Assembly: GCF_932274485.2 (NCBI RefSeq)
Contig: NC_065881.2
Location: forward strand, 54,508,702-54,572,701
From: Patella vulgata
Taxonomy: Eukaryota; Mollusca; Gastropoda; Patellidae
Direction: 5' to 3'
DNA length: 64,000 nt
Within the stretch, counting starts at the first letter, position 1; every line of letters begins with the position of its first letter. A program made the translations under genes and the position numbers. The notes under the pieces were generated by a model. That model was not told the DNA's origin. It ran no database searches and saw only the letters and a program-made list of their open reading frames with translations. Below, one piece after another: positions 24,101 to 37,200 of this stretch.

Positions 24101-26187
24101 CTTTAATTCCATGTTTAGCTTTAATGTGAGGATCTATAGATGCTAATGATTTTATATTGGTACTAGCTGAAACATAATAAGCGTATGACGTCTATTAAAG
24201 GGAGATAACTTGCCATATTGACATAAGGTATTCTTGTCATAAAACCTGCTGAAAATCAGCTGTCAACTTGTTAAAAATAGACTTATAAGTGTCAGGATCT
24301 ATAAAAAAAAAATTGTACAATATCTAAACACCTAGACTTATAAATGCGCTGTTCAATATCTATACAGCTAGACATAAAAAGCAATTACAAGAAATTAGTG
24401 GATCATGAAATTAATGTGACATAGAATGGGACCTGTATGAAATAGCATTATATAACGTCCACTTCCACCTAAGTAATTCGCCGAAAAAGAGAATGAGACC
24501 CACAGTATCCTCTTTTAAAAGATATGACTGGATGGCTTCTTCTGGGTGGCTAATTTAATTATCAGCTAATTACATTATTGCTTATATTATCAATGACTGT
24601 TATGTTACAGAATAGAAACATGGATTAAAATTTATGAAACTGGTTATACGTCACATTTAACCCTGAGTAATTGCTCACATTAATTTCTTGTTTTAAAGTA
24701 TATTTTGGGGCTACAAAAATGTTTCACCTTGAAAAATAACATGTCCTCCATTACCACCATTTCCACCATCCGGTCCACCAAATTCTCGGCTATGTTCTCT
24801 CAGGAATGACACATTACCATCACCTCCTTTACCCCCATAGACACGAACTTTACAAAAATCAATAAATCTACTGGCCTGAAGTTGCAAATAACAAACAATA
24901 AAAAAGATTGAAATTCCATCTTAGTTACTCAGAAGAGAACATTAAAATTGATGTGGTTATATGTTCAATTTTATTTTAAACCAGCATTCCATCCTTCTCC
25001 TTTTTACAGAAGAGTTTCCTTGAAAAAGGGGCTATTTAAGTGTGAAAATTAAACACCAAATTATAAAGAGTCTAAAATATTCACCTGTTTCAAATAATCA
25101 CCAAAACATTTGATAGGGGTTACATAACTCTTTTAGATTGCAGACTATTTTGTTTTCTATTGGCAGACCTGGTCGCCATTTTTTTTTATAAACAATATTT
25201 TTATTCAGGTTGTCTGTCTTAATTAAAAATATCAGTGTTAACATCAAGACTGTAGGACTGTAGGTTGTGGAGCCGAATAAAAGAAAGTTTATATTTTTAA
25301 AATCATGTTGTAGTTTGTCTATGGTTTCTGTTCGTGCATTTGAATGTAAGGAACATCGCAGGAGGTAATGATCGGGATCTTCAAATATATGACCGCAGAG
25401 GCACGCGGGACTGTCGGCAACATGTCTTAGGAATTTGTGACCCTGCCGGTCAGAGCATCGAAGTCTTAATTTACAATGAATTATTTGAGGCTTCCACTGA
25501 CCGTTATAATAAAACAAAGGAACTTTTTATATCAAATTTGGAGAGATGTTAGGAAAATATGTTCAGTTCTAGAATTCCTTGCAGGGGTACTGAGTTTATT
25601 CCACTCTCTTATACTGGATGGGATAAATGATTTAGAAAAAATTTCAGTACAACATCAAATTTCTTTTACTTTGTCTTCATTTCGAAGGGAATATTTGTTT
25701 GTTGGTACATGACTAGTTACTAGTTAGCAAAGTCAAATATAGTCACCAGCCTTAGTCTTTCTTCAATCATGTAAGATTTTTATTTGTAATTTTCAAATCC
25801 ATGTAACTATTGTTGCCTATAGCTGTAAATACTTAAAATATACTTTATGTATTTTATTAGATATCCTTTTCTACTATTTGTTTTCGTTACATATTTATTT
25901 AGGAATAACAATCATGTAAGATTTTTATTTGTAATTTTCAAATCCATGTAACTATTGTTGCCTATAGCTGTAAATACTTAAAATATACTTTATGTATTTT
26001 ATTAGATATCCTTTTCTACTATTTGTTTTCGTTACATATTTATTTAGGAATAACAATAACCAACCTCTGTTTCTTTGCCTTTAGGTTTATGAGGTTTTAC
26101 AGGTTTTGCTGTTAGGAATCGAAACCTCTCTAAAGCACATTTATTTGGTTTCAATAAAAGCCATCTGCTTTGCCTTAAAAACAACAT
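21128..26187 (-). CDS. MTG2: Mitochondrial ribosome-associated GTPase 2 (Obg family), 6 exons
   Basis: Exons in transcript order: 26187-26065, 24875-24728, 24166-24051, 22291-22070, 21846-21708, 21504-21128. Phases agree and the product is 374 aa, near the human length of about 400. Residues 1-41 are basic and free of acidic residues at the start, like a mitochondrial presequence. The glycine-rich Obg fold follows ([40 protein letters not shown]). The GTPase domain carries the P-loop GFPNAGKST (205-213), switch I YPFTTL (228-233), G3 DIPG (252-255) and G4 NKID (319-322). Known role of the family: GTP-dependent late assembly of the large mitoribosomal subunit at the inner membrane. Intron 1 has the unusual donor GTTGGT and contains a tandem duplication and a LINE fragment; intron 3 holds a hairpin-type repeat. 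The gene is head-to-head with PEDS1. Confidence 0.93.
22505..23380 (-). repeat. Complete hairpin-family repeat in MTG2 intron 3
   Basis: Minus-strand reading: starts near 23378 with the hairpin ATACGCCCACATT / ATGTGGTCGTAT, continues TTGTTGTCGCCCCAGTC, holds one to two monomers (GACGCTCTAGAGGCTAAAG type), and ends near 22505 with GGCCGTATGTTTCGTTACCTGG. That end contains GTTACC-N-GGCAAC. Parts of the middle are unrelated sequence. Confidence 0.6.
25098..25720 (-). mobile_element. LINE fragment, reverse-transcriptase C-terminus with Cys/His motif
   Basis: Encodes [18 protein letters not shown], then [20 protein letters not shown] and RCSLH. The C-x-C-x8-H-x4-C arrangement is common at the end of CR1/Jockey-like ORF2 proteins. 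A further related stretch with the pattern NSRTEHIF lies upstream on the same strand to about 25720. Truncated; inserted in MTG2 intron 1. Confidence 0.7.
25764..26053. repeat. Tandem duplication, two 145-base copies in MTG2 intron 1
   Basis: CAATCATGTAAGATTTTTAT begins at 25764 and again at 25909. The copies appear identical. The array ends 11 bases from the exon 1 donor. Function not evident. Confidence 0.8.
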
Positions 26188-28233
26188 CGTCAGATATCAC
26201 ATCCGTCTCATTTTTCTGAAAAATTTCAAAATAAAGTTTCAAAATTAAACATGGACCTTATTGTAGAGTCTTGGAGCCCCTGTTGTTTAGTGAAAAAGGC
26301 ACTGGCTGATTAACCAGGTACTCTCGGCCCCCGGGTCTGCTCTTGGCATTTGCTGCAGACATTCCCCCTATTTTCAGAGTGGTTTCCCCTTGTCAGTGGG
26401 GTGCAGGGGACCTAGAAAGGGAGAGAGAGAGAGAGTAATAGGGTTGAACGTTCACTCGTCACAACTTAGGTCATTTTGGAACAAACAGCGGGTCAACCTA
26501 GCTGAAAAGTGTACCAATTTTCTTCCATATGGTATCAATGTATGTATATCTGGTATCATCAGAATGTACGTCTGCCGGGTTTCTGGTGGTGGGTGTGGTA
26601 TTCCACGCCCTAAATGCCATGACCCCCAACTAGGCTAGATTTACACATTTCAGCTAGGTTAACCCCCTGGGCTCCCGCTCTAATATGGTTCAATCTTATT
26701 TCAATAATTCGTTTGCACGTAGGAGTCTTTAGCAGTGGGAGGAAAATCGGAGGACCCGGAGAAAACCCACAAGGTTGGACAACCTAGAAAAGTACAGCAG
26801 TCCATAGGACAAAAAGACAAAATGCTGTGTAGGCCTACATGTTGGCCTGCACGTAAATGAACCCATAATATACAAAACTGCATCCAGTACCGCTGCAATA
26901 TTCTATAATATTAGAGGCACTAAAACAGGCGTTATTCTTTAGAATGCCTGTAATCATTAACACTATTAAAGACTCTATGCATGATTTATTGCTACAGAAT
27001 CCTTTGCAAACTACAAAACTGTGAATGTTGAATCTCTGATATGAATATCAGACCATTAATGTTTCAATTCCATTCAGTATTTACAAATGTAAAACGAATT
27101 GAAAATTTCATCGACCTACACTGCTCCCTATAAAAAGTTTCATCTTTAATGGGCCGGTTTTAAATCTGATTGAATTATATGTTAATCAATTAATCTGAGT
27201 ACGGGTACATATTAGTGTGGATTAAGCCCTGGGAAATTTGATATCTTCCGATAAATGCTAACCATGCATCCTTACTTTAATTCATGACACCATATAATGT
27301 GATCACAATATGATACAAATCACAGGTTCTGTGAATGAGTGTGATCAATAACTTCAAAAACTCAGTTTAATGCCTATTCTATTTTTTACACAAGCATATC
27401 AATCATTGTGCATTTATAACACTGATCTTCTATTTTTCTGATCATTTCATACATAAACAATTACATGCAGTTTATAATTAATTATCAAACATTGATCTTA
27501 TTCATATTGACCTTTGGAAGTTGAAGATAAACAACTAAACATTTTGTTATCAGCTGTCCTTTTTAGGCTACATTATGATTAGTACAGTTGATTTTTTAAA
27601 TAATTAATACGATTAGCCTAAACTAGATTGGTGATCTAAATAAGTACACGACCAGAGGCATATAATTTATCTAAATAAGTTAAAATCAAGTGTATGTCAT
27701 TTTTTTTTTGTTTTTTTTTTTTGTTTTGTTTTAATATTCATTAAACTACAAATATCTAAATAAGTCCATGGCTTTTCATAAATATCACACTTTTCCTGCA
27801 GCCCATTGATACGTATTATTTTATATATAATATTACTGACACACACATCAACAAATATCAAATCATTTTCAAAATTTGTCAGCGTAACAATTCTGCCTGT
27901 TCCTTTGTCGTGAATTTTAGCACGTAAAGTTTTACCATGCGTGTCTCTGACTCTACTTTCGATTTAAGGATTTAGGGTCAAATAAAGATCAAGGTCGTCG
28001 GGTAAAATATTATATCCTTAATAATTAATTGTATCACTTAATTTTTTGTATTTGTTGCGTTTCTTTTATCATTTTTATTAAAAAGCCATCTTCAATACGT
28101 ACGTCTCAATTTATGAACATTATTTATCAATCGTTAATTGTTTTATAGCCAATCAGAACTTTGTTAAAACCTTTCTGCGCACGCTAATCAGACGATCAAG
28201 TGCGGCGGTCGAGTCGAGAAGTCTCTCTGTCAA
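26188..28233. other. Intergenic region between divergent MTG2 and PEDS1
   Basis: About 2 kb between the two start codons. It must hold both promoters, but no clear TATA box was found. It holds SINE family B pieces at 26390-26780 and a T-rich run at about 27690-27730. The last 100 bases before PEDS1 are richer in CG dinucleotides (GCGGCGGTCGAGTCGAG), as at many housekeeping starts. Confidence 0.4.
26390..26785 (-). repeat. SINE family B pieces, inverted
   Basis: GGGAGAGAGAGAGAGAG (the C/T tail on the minus strand), then GGTTGAACGTTCACTCGTC. Further on is the block GCAGTGGGAGGAAAATCGGA with GGACCCGGAGAAAACCCAC. Both match the copy at 41905-42162, with extra sequence between. Confidence 0.55.
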
Positions 28234-31200
28234 ATGAAAATGGGGTCCAAAACGGAAACAGAAATTCTCAAATATTCTATGTCAGAAGACGATCCTAATT
28301 CTAATATACAGTATAAGGAAGAAAATGACCTTGCTGTAAAACCTCGTTGGGGACCATCACATGCTGGGGCAAAGGAGTTAGCTAGTCAGTACACTGCTGG
28401 TATGTGTTTTTCTTCAGCTTGTGGGTGTCAGATATTATAGGTCATGTTTTCTGTTACTAGTGTTGTTATGCAACCAGACCGATTTGAGTATTGTTGACAG
28501 AAGACATTTACCCCCCAAAAACCGAATACTACTGACACCACATAGTGACATACGTATACATATGCTACCTGCTCATTTGTGTGATAAACTTAAAACTTGC
28601 AGAATACATGTTCAATGAATATGAAATGAAATGAAATGGGGTTTAACGTCCTACAGTAGCCTACTGTTCTGCTCCTTTGCTGGGCTAATGAAGACGGGCA
28701 TACGCCATACAGTGTGCTATGAGGGAAATTTTGCCCGGGCAGCGGCACTATCGCCTACTCTTATATCAAATTCCAACTGCCAAGGGATCTTTTACATGCT
28801 TAATGAATATGAGTTGACGACGTAAACTTCAACTAGGCTACCGATAGGCCTATCACTCAGTAGCAATGCAAAAGCTTTTTTATATTTTTGAATCTGACTA
28901 AAACTGAATGTTAACGAGCATTCCAATCCCTCTCCCATTTAAGAAACCCCCCAAAAATTCAGAATCAGTTACGAAATAAAAAAAGTTAGACTTGCACTTT
29001 TAAGACCCCAAATTCAGAAATTGATGATGGATGTCAGTATTTAGTGTTTAGTAGTATACACTTTTTTTTAAAATATGAAAAAAAAGTGACCGAAGACCAT
29101 TTCTCAGCAACTATTGAAGATATTGGCATCAAATTTTCAGGAAATATCCTTCCAACCATATAACTATCTAATACTGGAATTTTTTAAATTTGGGCTATAT
29201 AATTTATTTGTTTTGATATGTGGTCTGCATCATGGATAAAAAAAACAAATTTGGTTAATTTGCGTTGAAGACATTTTTAAGATAGAATTCACATATGATG
29301 GACCTCAAATTTCGGGTAGACCTATTGCTTTATGCCGACAGAATTAATCCTTATAACAACTTCCTACACTGCTCCTTGATTTGTAGGTATCTAGGGATCT
29401 ATAATGTGCGCCGCCAATCCATACGTACGACCTTGTTTTTCATTCAACTTATCATTGTCAGGTTCTTTGATCCGCAAAACAAAGTGAATTCTGATTGGGA
29501 TGCAGAACTGGACATCCCATACTCATCTAGCCCATACTCTTTTCTGGCAACAGGGAGCCACGTTAGCTCAGTGGGTAGGACGTTGGCTCACTCAACTGGA
29601 TGTGCTGTGTTTAATTCCTGCATTGGCCGAGCAAGTTCATTGTATTATACACACCAGCCTCCCCCCGGATGTACGATGGGGGACCTGGCAAGTGACAACA
29701 TAGTCATTCAGATAGAATGAAAAACTGATGTGTGCATAAATGAACCCTAGACAGTTGGAATTTGAAATAAGAGTAGGCTGTTGCACCATTGTTTTGGCAA
29801 AGTTTCCTCTCATAGCACACTGCAATGGTGTGTTCCCCCCATCTACACCTCGCCGTAGGAATAGAACATTAAACCCCATTTCATTTTCTTGTAACAGATT
29901 CCTTATGGCTGTCATTTAATCATCAACAAAAGAGAAAGTAATCCAAGAGATAATTTTTAAAAAAAAATAATTTTAGGGAAGTGTTATTAGAATCAAAAAA
30001 ACATTGTAACAATAAATACAATACCAACATCTAAGGTACATATAACAAAACAATAACAAGAAAGTGGCTGTGGTCTGCATCCACATGGGCTGGAGTTATC
30101 TTTTTTCTTCCACATGATTAAGATTTGTTTTTCCGAGTTTTGGCACTAGGTCCAACGGTTGGTGAATGAAATATAGGTTAATGTAACAAGAAAAGAGGTC
30201 ACTTTAGGAGAAAATATGTTTACTTCCAGTCGTAATACGTTTCTACACTCGACACAAACTCTGTTTTCTCCTCTTCACGAAAAGTAAAATGTCATCGGCA
30301 AAAAGTCATACACCTTTCCGAAATCGCGGAACAAAAACGGCATATTTTGCAGTCAGATTTTTTGACAGTGTTAAAAATAGTATCAGTGGCGACCCTAGCG
30401 AGCTTTTGCATTGCTACCATCAGTGTCATTGCATTGGTGTCAAAAATTACACAGAACTTCCAACAGTTTAGCAACAAGAACATCGCCAAAAACATTGAGA
30501 TATGTATTTGTTTTTTGCTACAAATCTACGTAGGATTGGAGACCGTCATTTTGATTTTTACTAAAGTAGAACTAAGGGGAGCCGCGGTGACTCAGTGGGT
30601 AAAATGCTGGCTCGTCAACCAGGAGTTCGCTCAAGGTGTTGACCGAGATAGTTCCTCAGGATTTTCCTGCATGGTTTCCCCTGCACTCTGTAAAGCGGCC
30701 TCCGATTTTAAAAAAAACGTTCGAATATATCATCGTTACACCCTAATGTGAAAATCGAACCAAAACTGCCAGACAAAATGACCGCCCCTTGTAGGCAAAT
30801 ACAGGTAGTGTAAATGTATGGTATATCAAGGTTGTGGACCTTCTAGAGACCACAATTTTGGTCCGATTTTGATGAAACTTGAAATACATGTTTATAACCC
30901 AAAGATCTTGGTTCCTTTCGATATTCACACATATCGGATTGTAACTTCTTGAATTATGGCCCTTGATTGTAGCTTGTGGTCCATTAGAGGTCACAATTTC
31001 TATCTGATTTTAATAAAACCTTTGAATATATAACCGTTACACCCTAATGATGGGTGAGTTTGAATGTTGTGAAAATCGGACCCAAACTGCCGGACAAAAT
31101 TGACACCCTCTAGAGGCCACAATTTTGATCTGAATTTAATGAAACTTGAAATACATGTTTATAACCCAAAGATCTTGGTTCCTGTCGATATTCGCGCATA

Positions 31201-34200
31201 TTGGATGGTAACTTCCTGAATTATGGCCCTTGAAAAATCACTTTTTGTTTAGCTTGTTGTCCCCCATCTTTCGAAGAAAGCAGGGGACTATTGAAATGGG
31301 TCCGTCCATCTGTCTGTCTGTCCGTCACACTTTTTGGGACACAATAACTCTTCTTCTAAGAATCTAAGATGTTTATTAGGTGAATGCCTTGATGGAGTTC
31401 GAAGATGAGCATTTTCTGCTTAGGGTAAGCAGAGATAAGCAATTTGATTGGTTGATGCTTTGGGGCACAATAACTTTGGTTATAATTAAGTGCGAGTGAT
31501 GAAACTTGGTGTATAGTTTCATGACATCAATACCTTGACTAAGTTCGATAAAGAGTATTCTCTGCTCAAGGTAAGCAGAGCAATAAGCAATTTGATTGGC
31601 CGAGGCTTGAGAACTCAATAACTCTCCTCCTAATTGAGCTAGAATGTTCAAACTTGTTGTAGGCGTTCATTAGGTGAACGCCTTGATTGAGTCCGATGAT
31701 AAACATTGCCTGCTTATGGTAAGCAGAGATAAGCAATCTGATTGGTTGATTCTTTGGGGCACGATAACTTTGATTGTAATTAAGTGAGAGTGATGAAACT
31801 CTGAGTATAGATTCATTATATCATTACCTTGACTAAGTTCGATGATTATAATTATATCTGCTTAGGCTAAGGAGCGATAAGCAATTTGGAACATAACTCT
31901 GCTTTTATTAATTGAGGTAGAATGTTTAAACTTGATGTAGATGTTCTTTAGGTGAATGTCTTGACCGAGTTCAATGATTAACATTTCGAGCTAAAGCTCA
32001 GCAGAGCTTAGCAATTTCATTGGTCAGTGCTTTGGGACAAGATAACTTCGATTCTATCTGATAGAAAGTGATGAAACTTAGTGTATAGTTGATAATCAGT
32101 TTGATTGCTGGATACTGTTGAAAAAAATAAATTAATATGTGTCATCTATTTATTTTGGGATTTCGGCGGGGGACATCAGCCTCACTGGTGGCTTGTGCTC
32201 TATCCATCTCTTGCAAAATGTGGGCGTATCTTTCCTGGCAGTGGTAGCTGCTGGTTTTGTTTATTTTTTGTATGTAAATACTCTACATATTGGCAATATT
32301 GCAATAATTAACAGATTTTGTTCAAATTCAGCATATCAATAATTTCAATAACAGGGTGGTACCTATTTATATTCTTCCATAGCCAACCCCCAGGGGCAGG
32401 GGCAGAGCCAAACCCAAATTTTGTATTTATCGTCTACAGGCTGCAATTCTGAATGGATCATACTTTCCATATTTATTCCTTATACCGTAAAGACATTTAT
32501 TTATTTTGGTGCATGCCCCGAGCCCCTGGAGCGGTGTCACACCCACATTTGCTTCATCAGCATGAGGACAAAAATCAGACCTTAACCGAGATCGAGCTAA
32601 CCCTCAATGACCTTATTTGTTATCTGCATTCATTCTCTCCATAATGTGAACTTTTGGACAGTCATGGAGATAAAATAATATTCTTGTGTGCTATATAAGT
32701 ACATATTAAACATTTATTTTCATCTTTAATTAACAAACATATGAATAACCAGCGGCTGCCAGGCAGGATACGCCCACATTTCCGAGAGATGGATAGAGAA
32801 CAAGCTAAAAAGAAAGTGATTTTTCCTAAAACCAAGGGCCATAATTCAGGAAATTACAATTCGATATGCGCAAATATCGAAAGGAAACGAGATCTTTGTG
32901 TTATAAACTTACATTTTCAAGTTTCAACAAAAATCGGATAAAAATTGTGACCTCTATAGGGTCCACAACCTTGATATACCATATTTTTACGCTATTTGAG
33001 AACGAGGGGCGGCCATTTTGTCTCTCAGTTTTGGGCCGATTTTCACAAAATACGAACTCAGCCATCCTTAGGGTGTAACGGTGATATAATAATACGTTTT
33101 TAAAATCGGATAAACATTATGACCTCTATAGGGTCCACAAGCTAAAAACGCGATTTTTGGTACAATCAGGGGCCATAATTCAGGAAGTTACAGTCCGATA
33201 TGTGCAAATATCGAAAGGAACCGAGATCTTTGTGTTACAAACTTACATTTCAAGTTTGAACAAAATCGGATAAAAGTTGTGACCTCTATAGGGTCCACAA
33301 CCTTGATATACCATATTTTTACGCTATTTGGGAACAAAGGGCAGCCATTTTGTCTGGCAGTTTTGGTCAGATTTTCACGAAATTTGAATCCGGTCATCCT
33401 TGGGGTGTAACGGTGATATAATAATACGGTTTTTTAAATCGGATAAAAATTATGACCTCTATAGGGTCCACAAGCTAAAAACGCGATTTTTGGTACAATC
33501 AGGGGCCATAAATCAGGAAGTTACGTTCCGATATGCGCGAATATCGAAAGGAACCGAGATCTTTGGGTTATAAGCATGCATTTCGAGTTTAAACCAAATC
33601 GGATAAAAATTGTGACCTCTACAGTGTTCACAAGCTCAAAACGTGATTTTTCATACAATCAGGGGCCATAATCCATGAAGTTACAGTCCGATACATGCCA
33701 ATATCGAAAGTAATCGAGATCTTAGGGTAATAAACCTATATTTCAAGTTTCGTTGAAATCGGATAAAAATTGTGACCTGTAGACTGTTCACAAACAATTG
33801 TGGATGGACGGACGGACAGGGGCGAAGAAAATATACGTCCACATGAAAATGTGGGCGTATAAAAATGATATAAAATATTTGGCTAAAACTTTCTGAATTG
33901 GCTAATAAAATTTCGATATGGCTAAAAATTTGGCTAAAGGTTTTAAGAGTCTAGGGCGGTCACTGATAAAGAGCTGACAGTTCTCGCTATAATAGTTAAC
34001 AAGAGCTAACGCTGCAATACACGTCTGCGTTGATTGATATGGTACTTTTTAAAATGAAGAGAAGATGACACTCTCACTCTGGGAAGTAGATTCTGGACTA
34101 ACATAGTCGTAGAAGGGAAAAAGGAATCTATCCTTCTTAATTTGGGTTTACTAGTATTAGTTGTCATTATTGTGCGTTTTATTTATTTGCTGCGTGAGTA

Positions 34201-37200
34201 AAGAAAACTTGTTGTGAAGCGTATGTAAACAACTCAGTGCCACACAAAAGGGGCGTAACCATGTTTTAATTCATAACATTGACTGATTTGAGACTAGAGT
34301 AATTAATGTACTAAAAATAGACACGCCTTCGAGTCGATCAAAAGAAGCGTTGAACGAGACAATTTCAAGTTTAATATTAGCAGATTTATGAAATAACACC
34401 CTCTAAAATTCATTTTTGCCAGTATCATCACATTATTTGCCAATAAAAATAATTGTCGCCATTGGCGAATTGGCGAATGTCTAGGGCGGTCACTGCTTTA
34501 TAATCTTACATACATGTAATGCATCTTTAATATGTTCGCATAATGTTTTTGACAAAGGGATGTAAGAAACGAAAATACAGCCGAGCTAAATGAAAATTGA
34601 TAAATACAAATATAAATTTCACGTTTTAATAAAGAAGGCAAGGTATTTGCTGGATGTCACTTTATCAATTTTGCTTATTTTTTTAGGTAAAAGAAGGCAA
34701 GGTATTTGCTGGATGTCACTTTATCAATTTTGCTTATTTTTTTAGGTAAAAGAAAACAAGAAACAGTCTGTTTAGTTATCAGTATTGGATTATTTATATA
34801 TAATTTCATCAATTTATTATGGACATTCCAGCTATGTAATATATACACGATGATAATATCTGCATGTGAGTATTTGTCTTTTATTACTTTTAAAATAAAA
34901 TATTTAAGTTAGAGTTAGAACAAAAAAAACAATGATCTGACGGTAAGCAGAATTATGGTTGCTGCAGTAGCAGTTGATTAAATTATGAAAAATTGATCAG
35001 TTAAAAGTCTCAAACTTACTGCTACTATAATTTCAAAGTTTAATTTTTTTCAGTGTTGGGTATTGTGACAGCTGATTTTTTAAGTGGTTTAGTTCACTGG
35101 GGAGCAGATACATGGGGTTCTGTGGACTTACCAGTCATTGGTAAAGTAAGTGATAATTTCATCTATATTTTATAAACATAGGCCTAGAAAAACAAATATT
35201 ATTTGGCCCCCCATTCCCACAATATTTGAGTACCATTTGAGATTAATCAGAAAATCAATCAAACAGAAAGTACCATCTATGTGCCCTCTATTTCTATACA
35301 AAAATCAAAGTTACATTGGCAAAATGAATATCTTTTGCAAAATTGTTTGTCCCCCTACATGTATAGGTATGTACCTTTTGAAGAAAGCAAGGGATTATTG
35401 AAATAGGCTTGTCTGTCCGCCTGTGACCCTTTTAGGGACATATGAACTCTGCTTCTAATTACGGTAGAACTATTGATTTTCAGTGATTTCTGATAATTAT
35501 TTTCAGAGTTTTAACATCTTATGCCATAGACACAAAGTGTTTAAGGTCACGAGACGAAGAATCCTATTGATTTTCAACGATTTCCATGAAATGAAATGAA
35601 ATAAAATGGAGTTTAACGTCCTACTGTTCTGCTCCTATATACTGAAGACAGGCATACGCCATACGGTGTGCTATGAGGGAAATTTTGCCCGGGCAGCGGC
35701 ACTATCGCCTACTCTTATATCGAATTCCAACTGCCAAGGGATCTTTTACGTGCATTCCAATGTATACACAGGACCTCGGTTTTGCGTTTCATCCGAAGGA
35801 CTAGACAGCTGTCCTTGTCAGGCCCCTAGTTCTGCACCACTGACAAGGGGAATTTGGAAACCATGTTGGAAAATCCCGATGAACTTTCTCGACCAATGCA
35901 GGGATCGAACATCCGACCTTCAGGCTAGCGAGCCAGTGTCTTAATAATTACTGCCAGAGTTATGGCCCTTGATCACTTTGAAAAATCTTGTGGACGCTCT
36001 AGAGGCTAAAGTTAATATCCGATTGACTTTAAATTTATACACAGTGTTTAAGTTCATGAGACGAAAAAACCTATTTATACACCGTGTTCACTCCGGGTTC
36101 ACTCCTATATATAATCGTTTCAATTGACTTTAGATTGATACACAAAGTTTAAGGTCTTGAGACAAACAAGTATATTGATATTCAATGATTTGTGATCACT
36201 TGAACAGCTAAATTCTTGATATTAAATGTTTTATATACTAAACATTAGCACGTGGCAAACAAATTATAACGATTTTCTGATAGGTAATTACTTAATGAGT
36301 TGTTACCCTTAATCAGATTTTAGTGTATTATAAATGTTTTTCATTACCAACAAAAGTAAACTCTTGTTGACTGCCCGGACGATTTAGCTGCTGTGGGCGT
36401 ATGTTTCGTAGCCTGGCAACCTATCTTTTTAAATTTCCAAGAGAGACAACACGCAGAAAGGGATGGACACAGCGATATCAAGGAGGCAAGAAGGGCTGGT
36501 CTCGACAAAACACGCTTCTCATTCTCTTTGTTCAGAGGATTTCAAGACACCTGCTTACAAACATGATTTTAATAATATTATTATGTCGATCAAGATATAT
36601 TAGTTGTGTTATCTTTCTATGTTAATACTGTGCATAGTTCTAGCAATAGAAATGACTGATGTAACCATAGCAACGAAATGTAAACAACACAGCTATGTAG
36701 TCTAAATACTTAATGTAAATTAATAACCCCCTTTTGAAGTGTCTTCCGCATCTGTAGTACCTAGTCCTATGTCGATGATTTTACAGTAGATCATAGATAG
36801 TCCAAGATGTAGGAAGTCCGTCAGATTTAACGAGGTAAATAAATGTGATAGAAATTTTTTTTAGCAATAGGCCTATACATGTAGCTATACGATGTGACCC
36901 TTGTTTTTTGATTGTTGCACAAAGGAAGTAGGCTAGGGCATATAATACTGTATTACCCTGTACTCGGGCCTAATCCGGACATAGCCTGCAGCGATTGTTC
37001 TATTTCGCTAGAAATGGTAGAATGTTCCGAACCATCATCGTCACCGTTGTTGCTCGCATTTCTTATTGGCTCGTACTGATAGGGAAGATCATGCGGGGCG
37101 AAATCAATGTCTGACAAGCTGTCACTTTCTGCCGATGCCATATTGAAATATACATCGACTGCTACTCAAGTTTCACCTGTTACATCGTGTCAAGCATCCT

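Noticed and set aside
29555-29640. Possible tRNA gene
   Set aside because: Boxes A and B are recognisable, but no acceptor stem closes and the sequence runs into a SINE body and tail. The same is true at 30578 and 11390.
30289-30751. Overlapping open frames on both strands in PEDS1 intron 1
   Set aside because: No family features; the second half overlaps a tRNA-like SINE head. Treated as chance.
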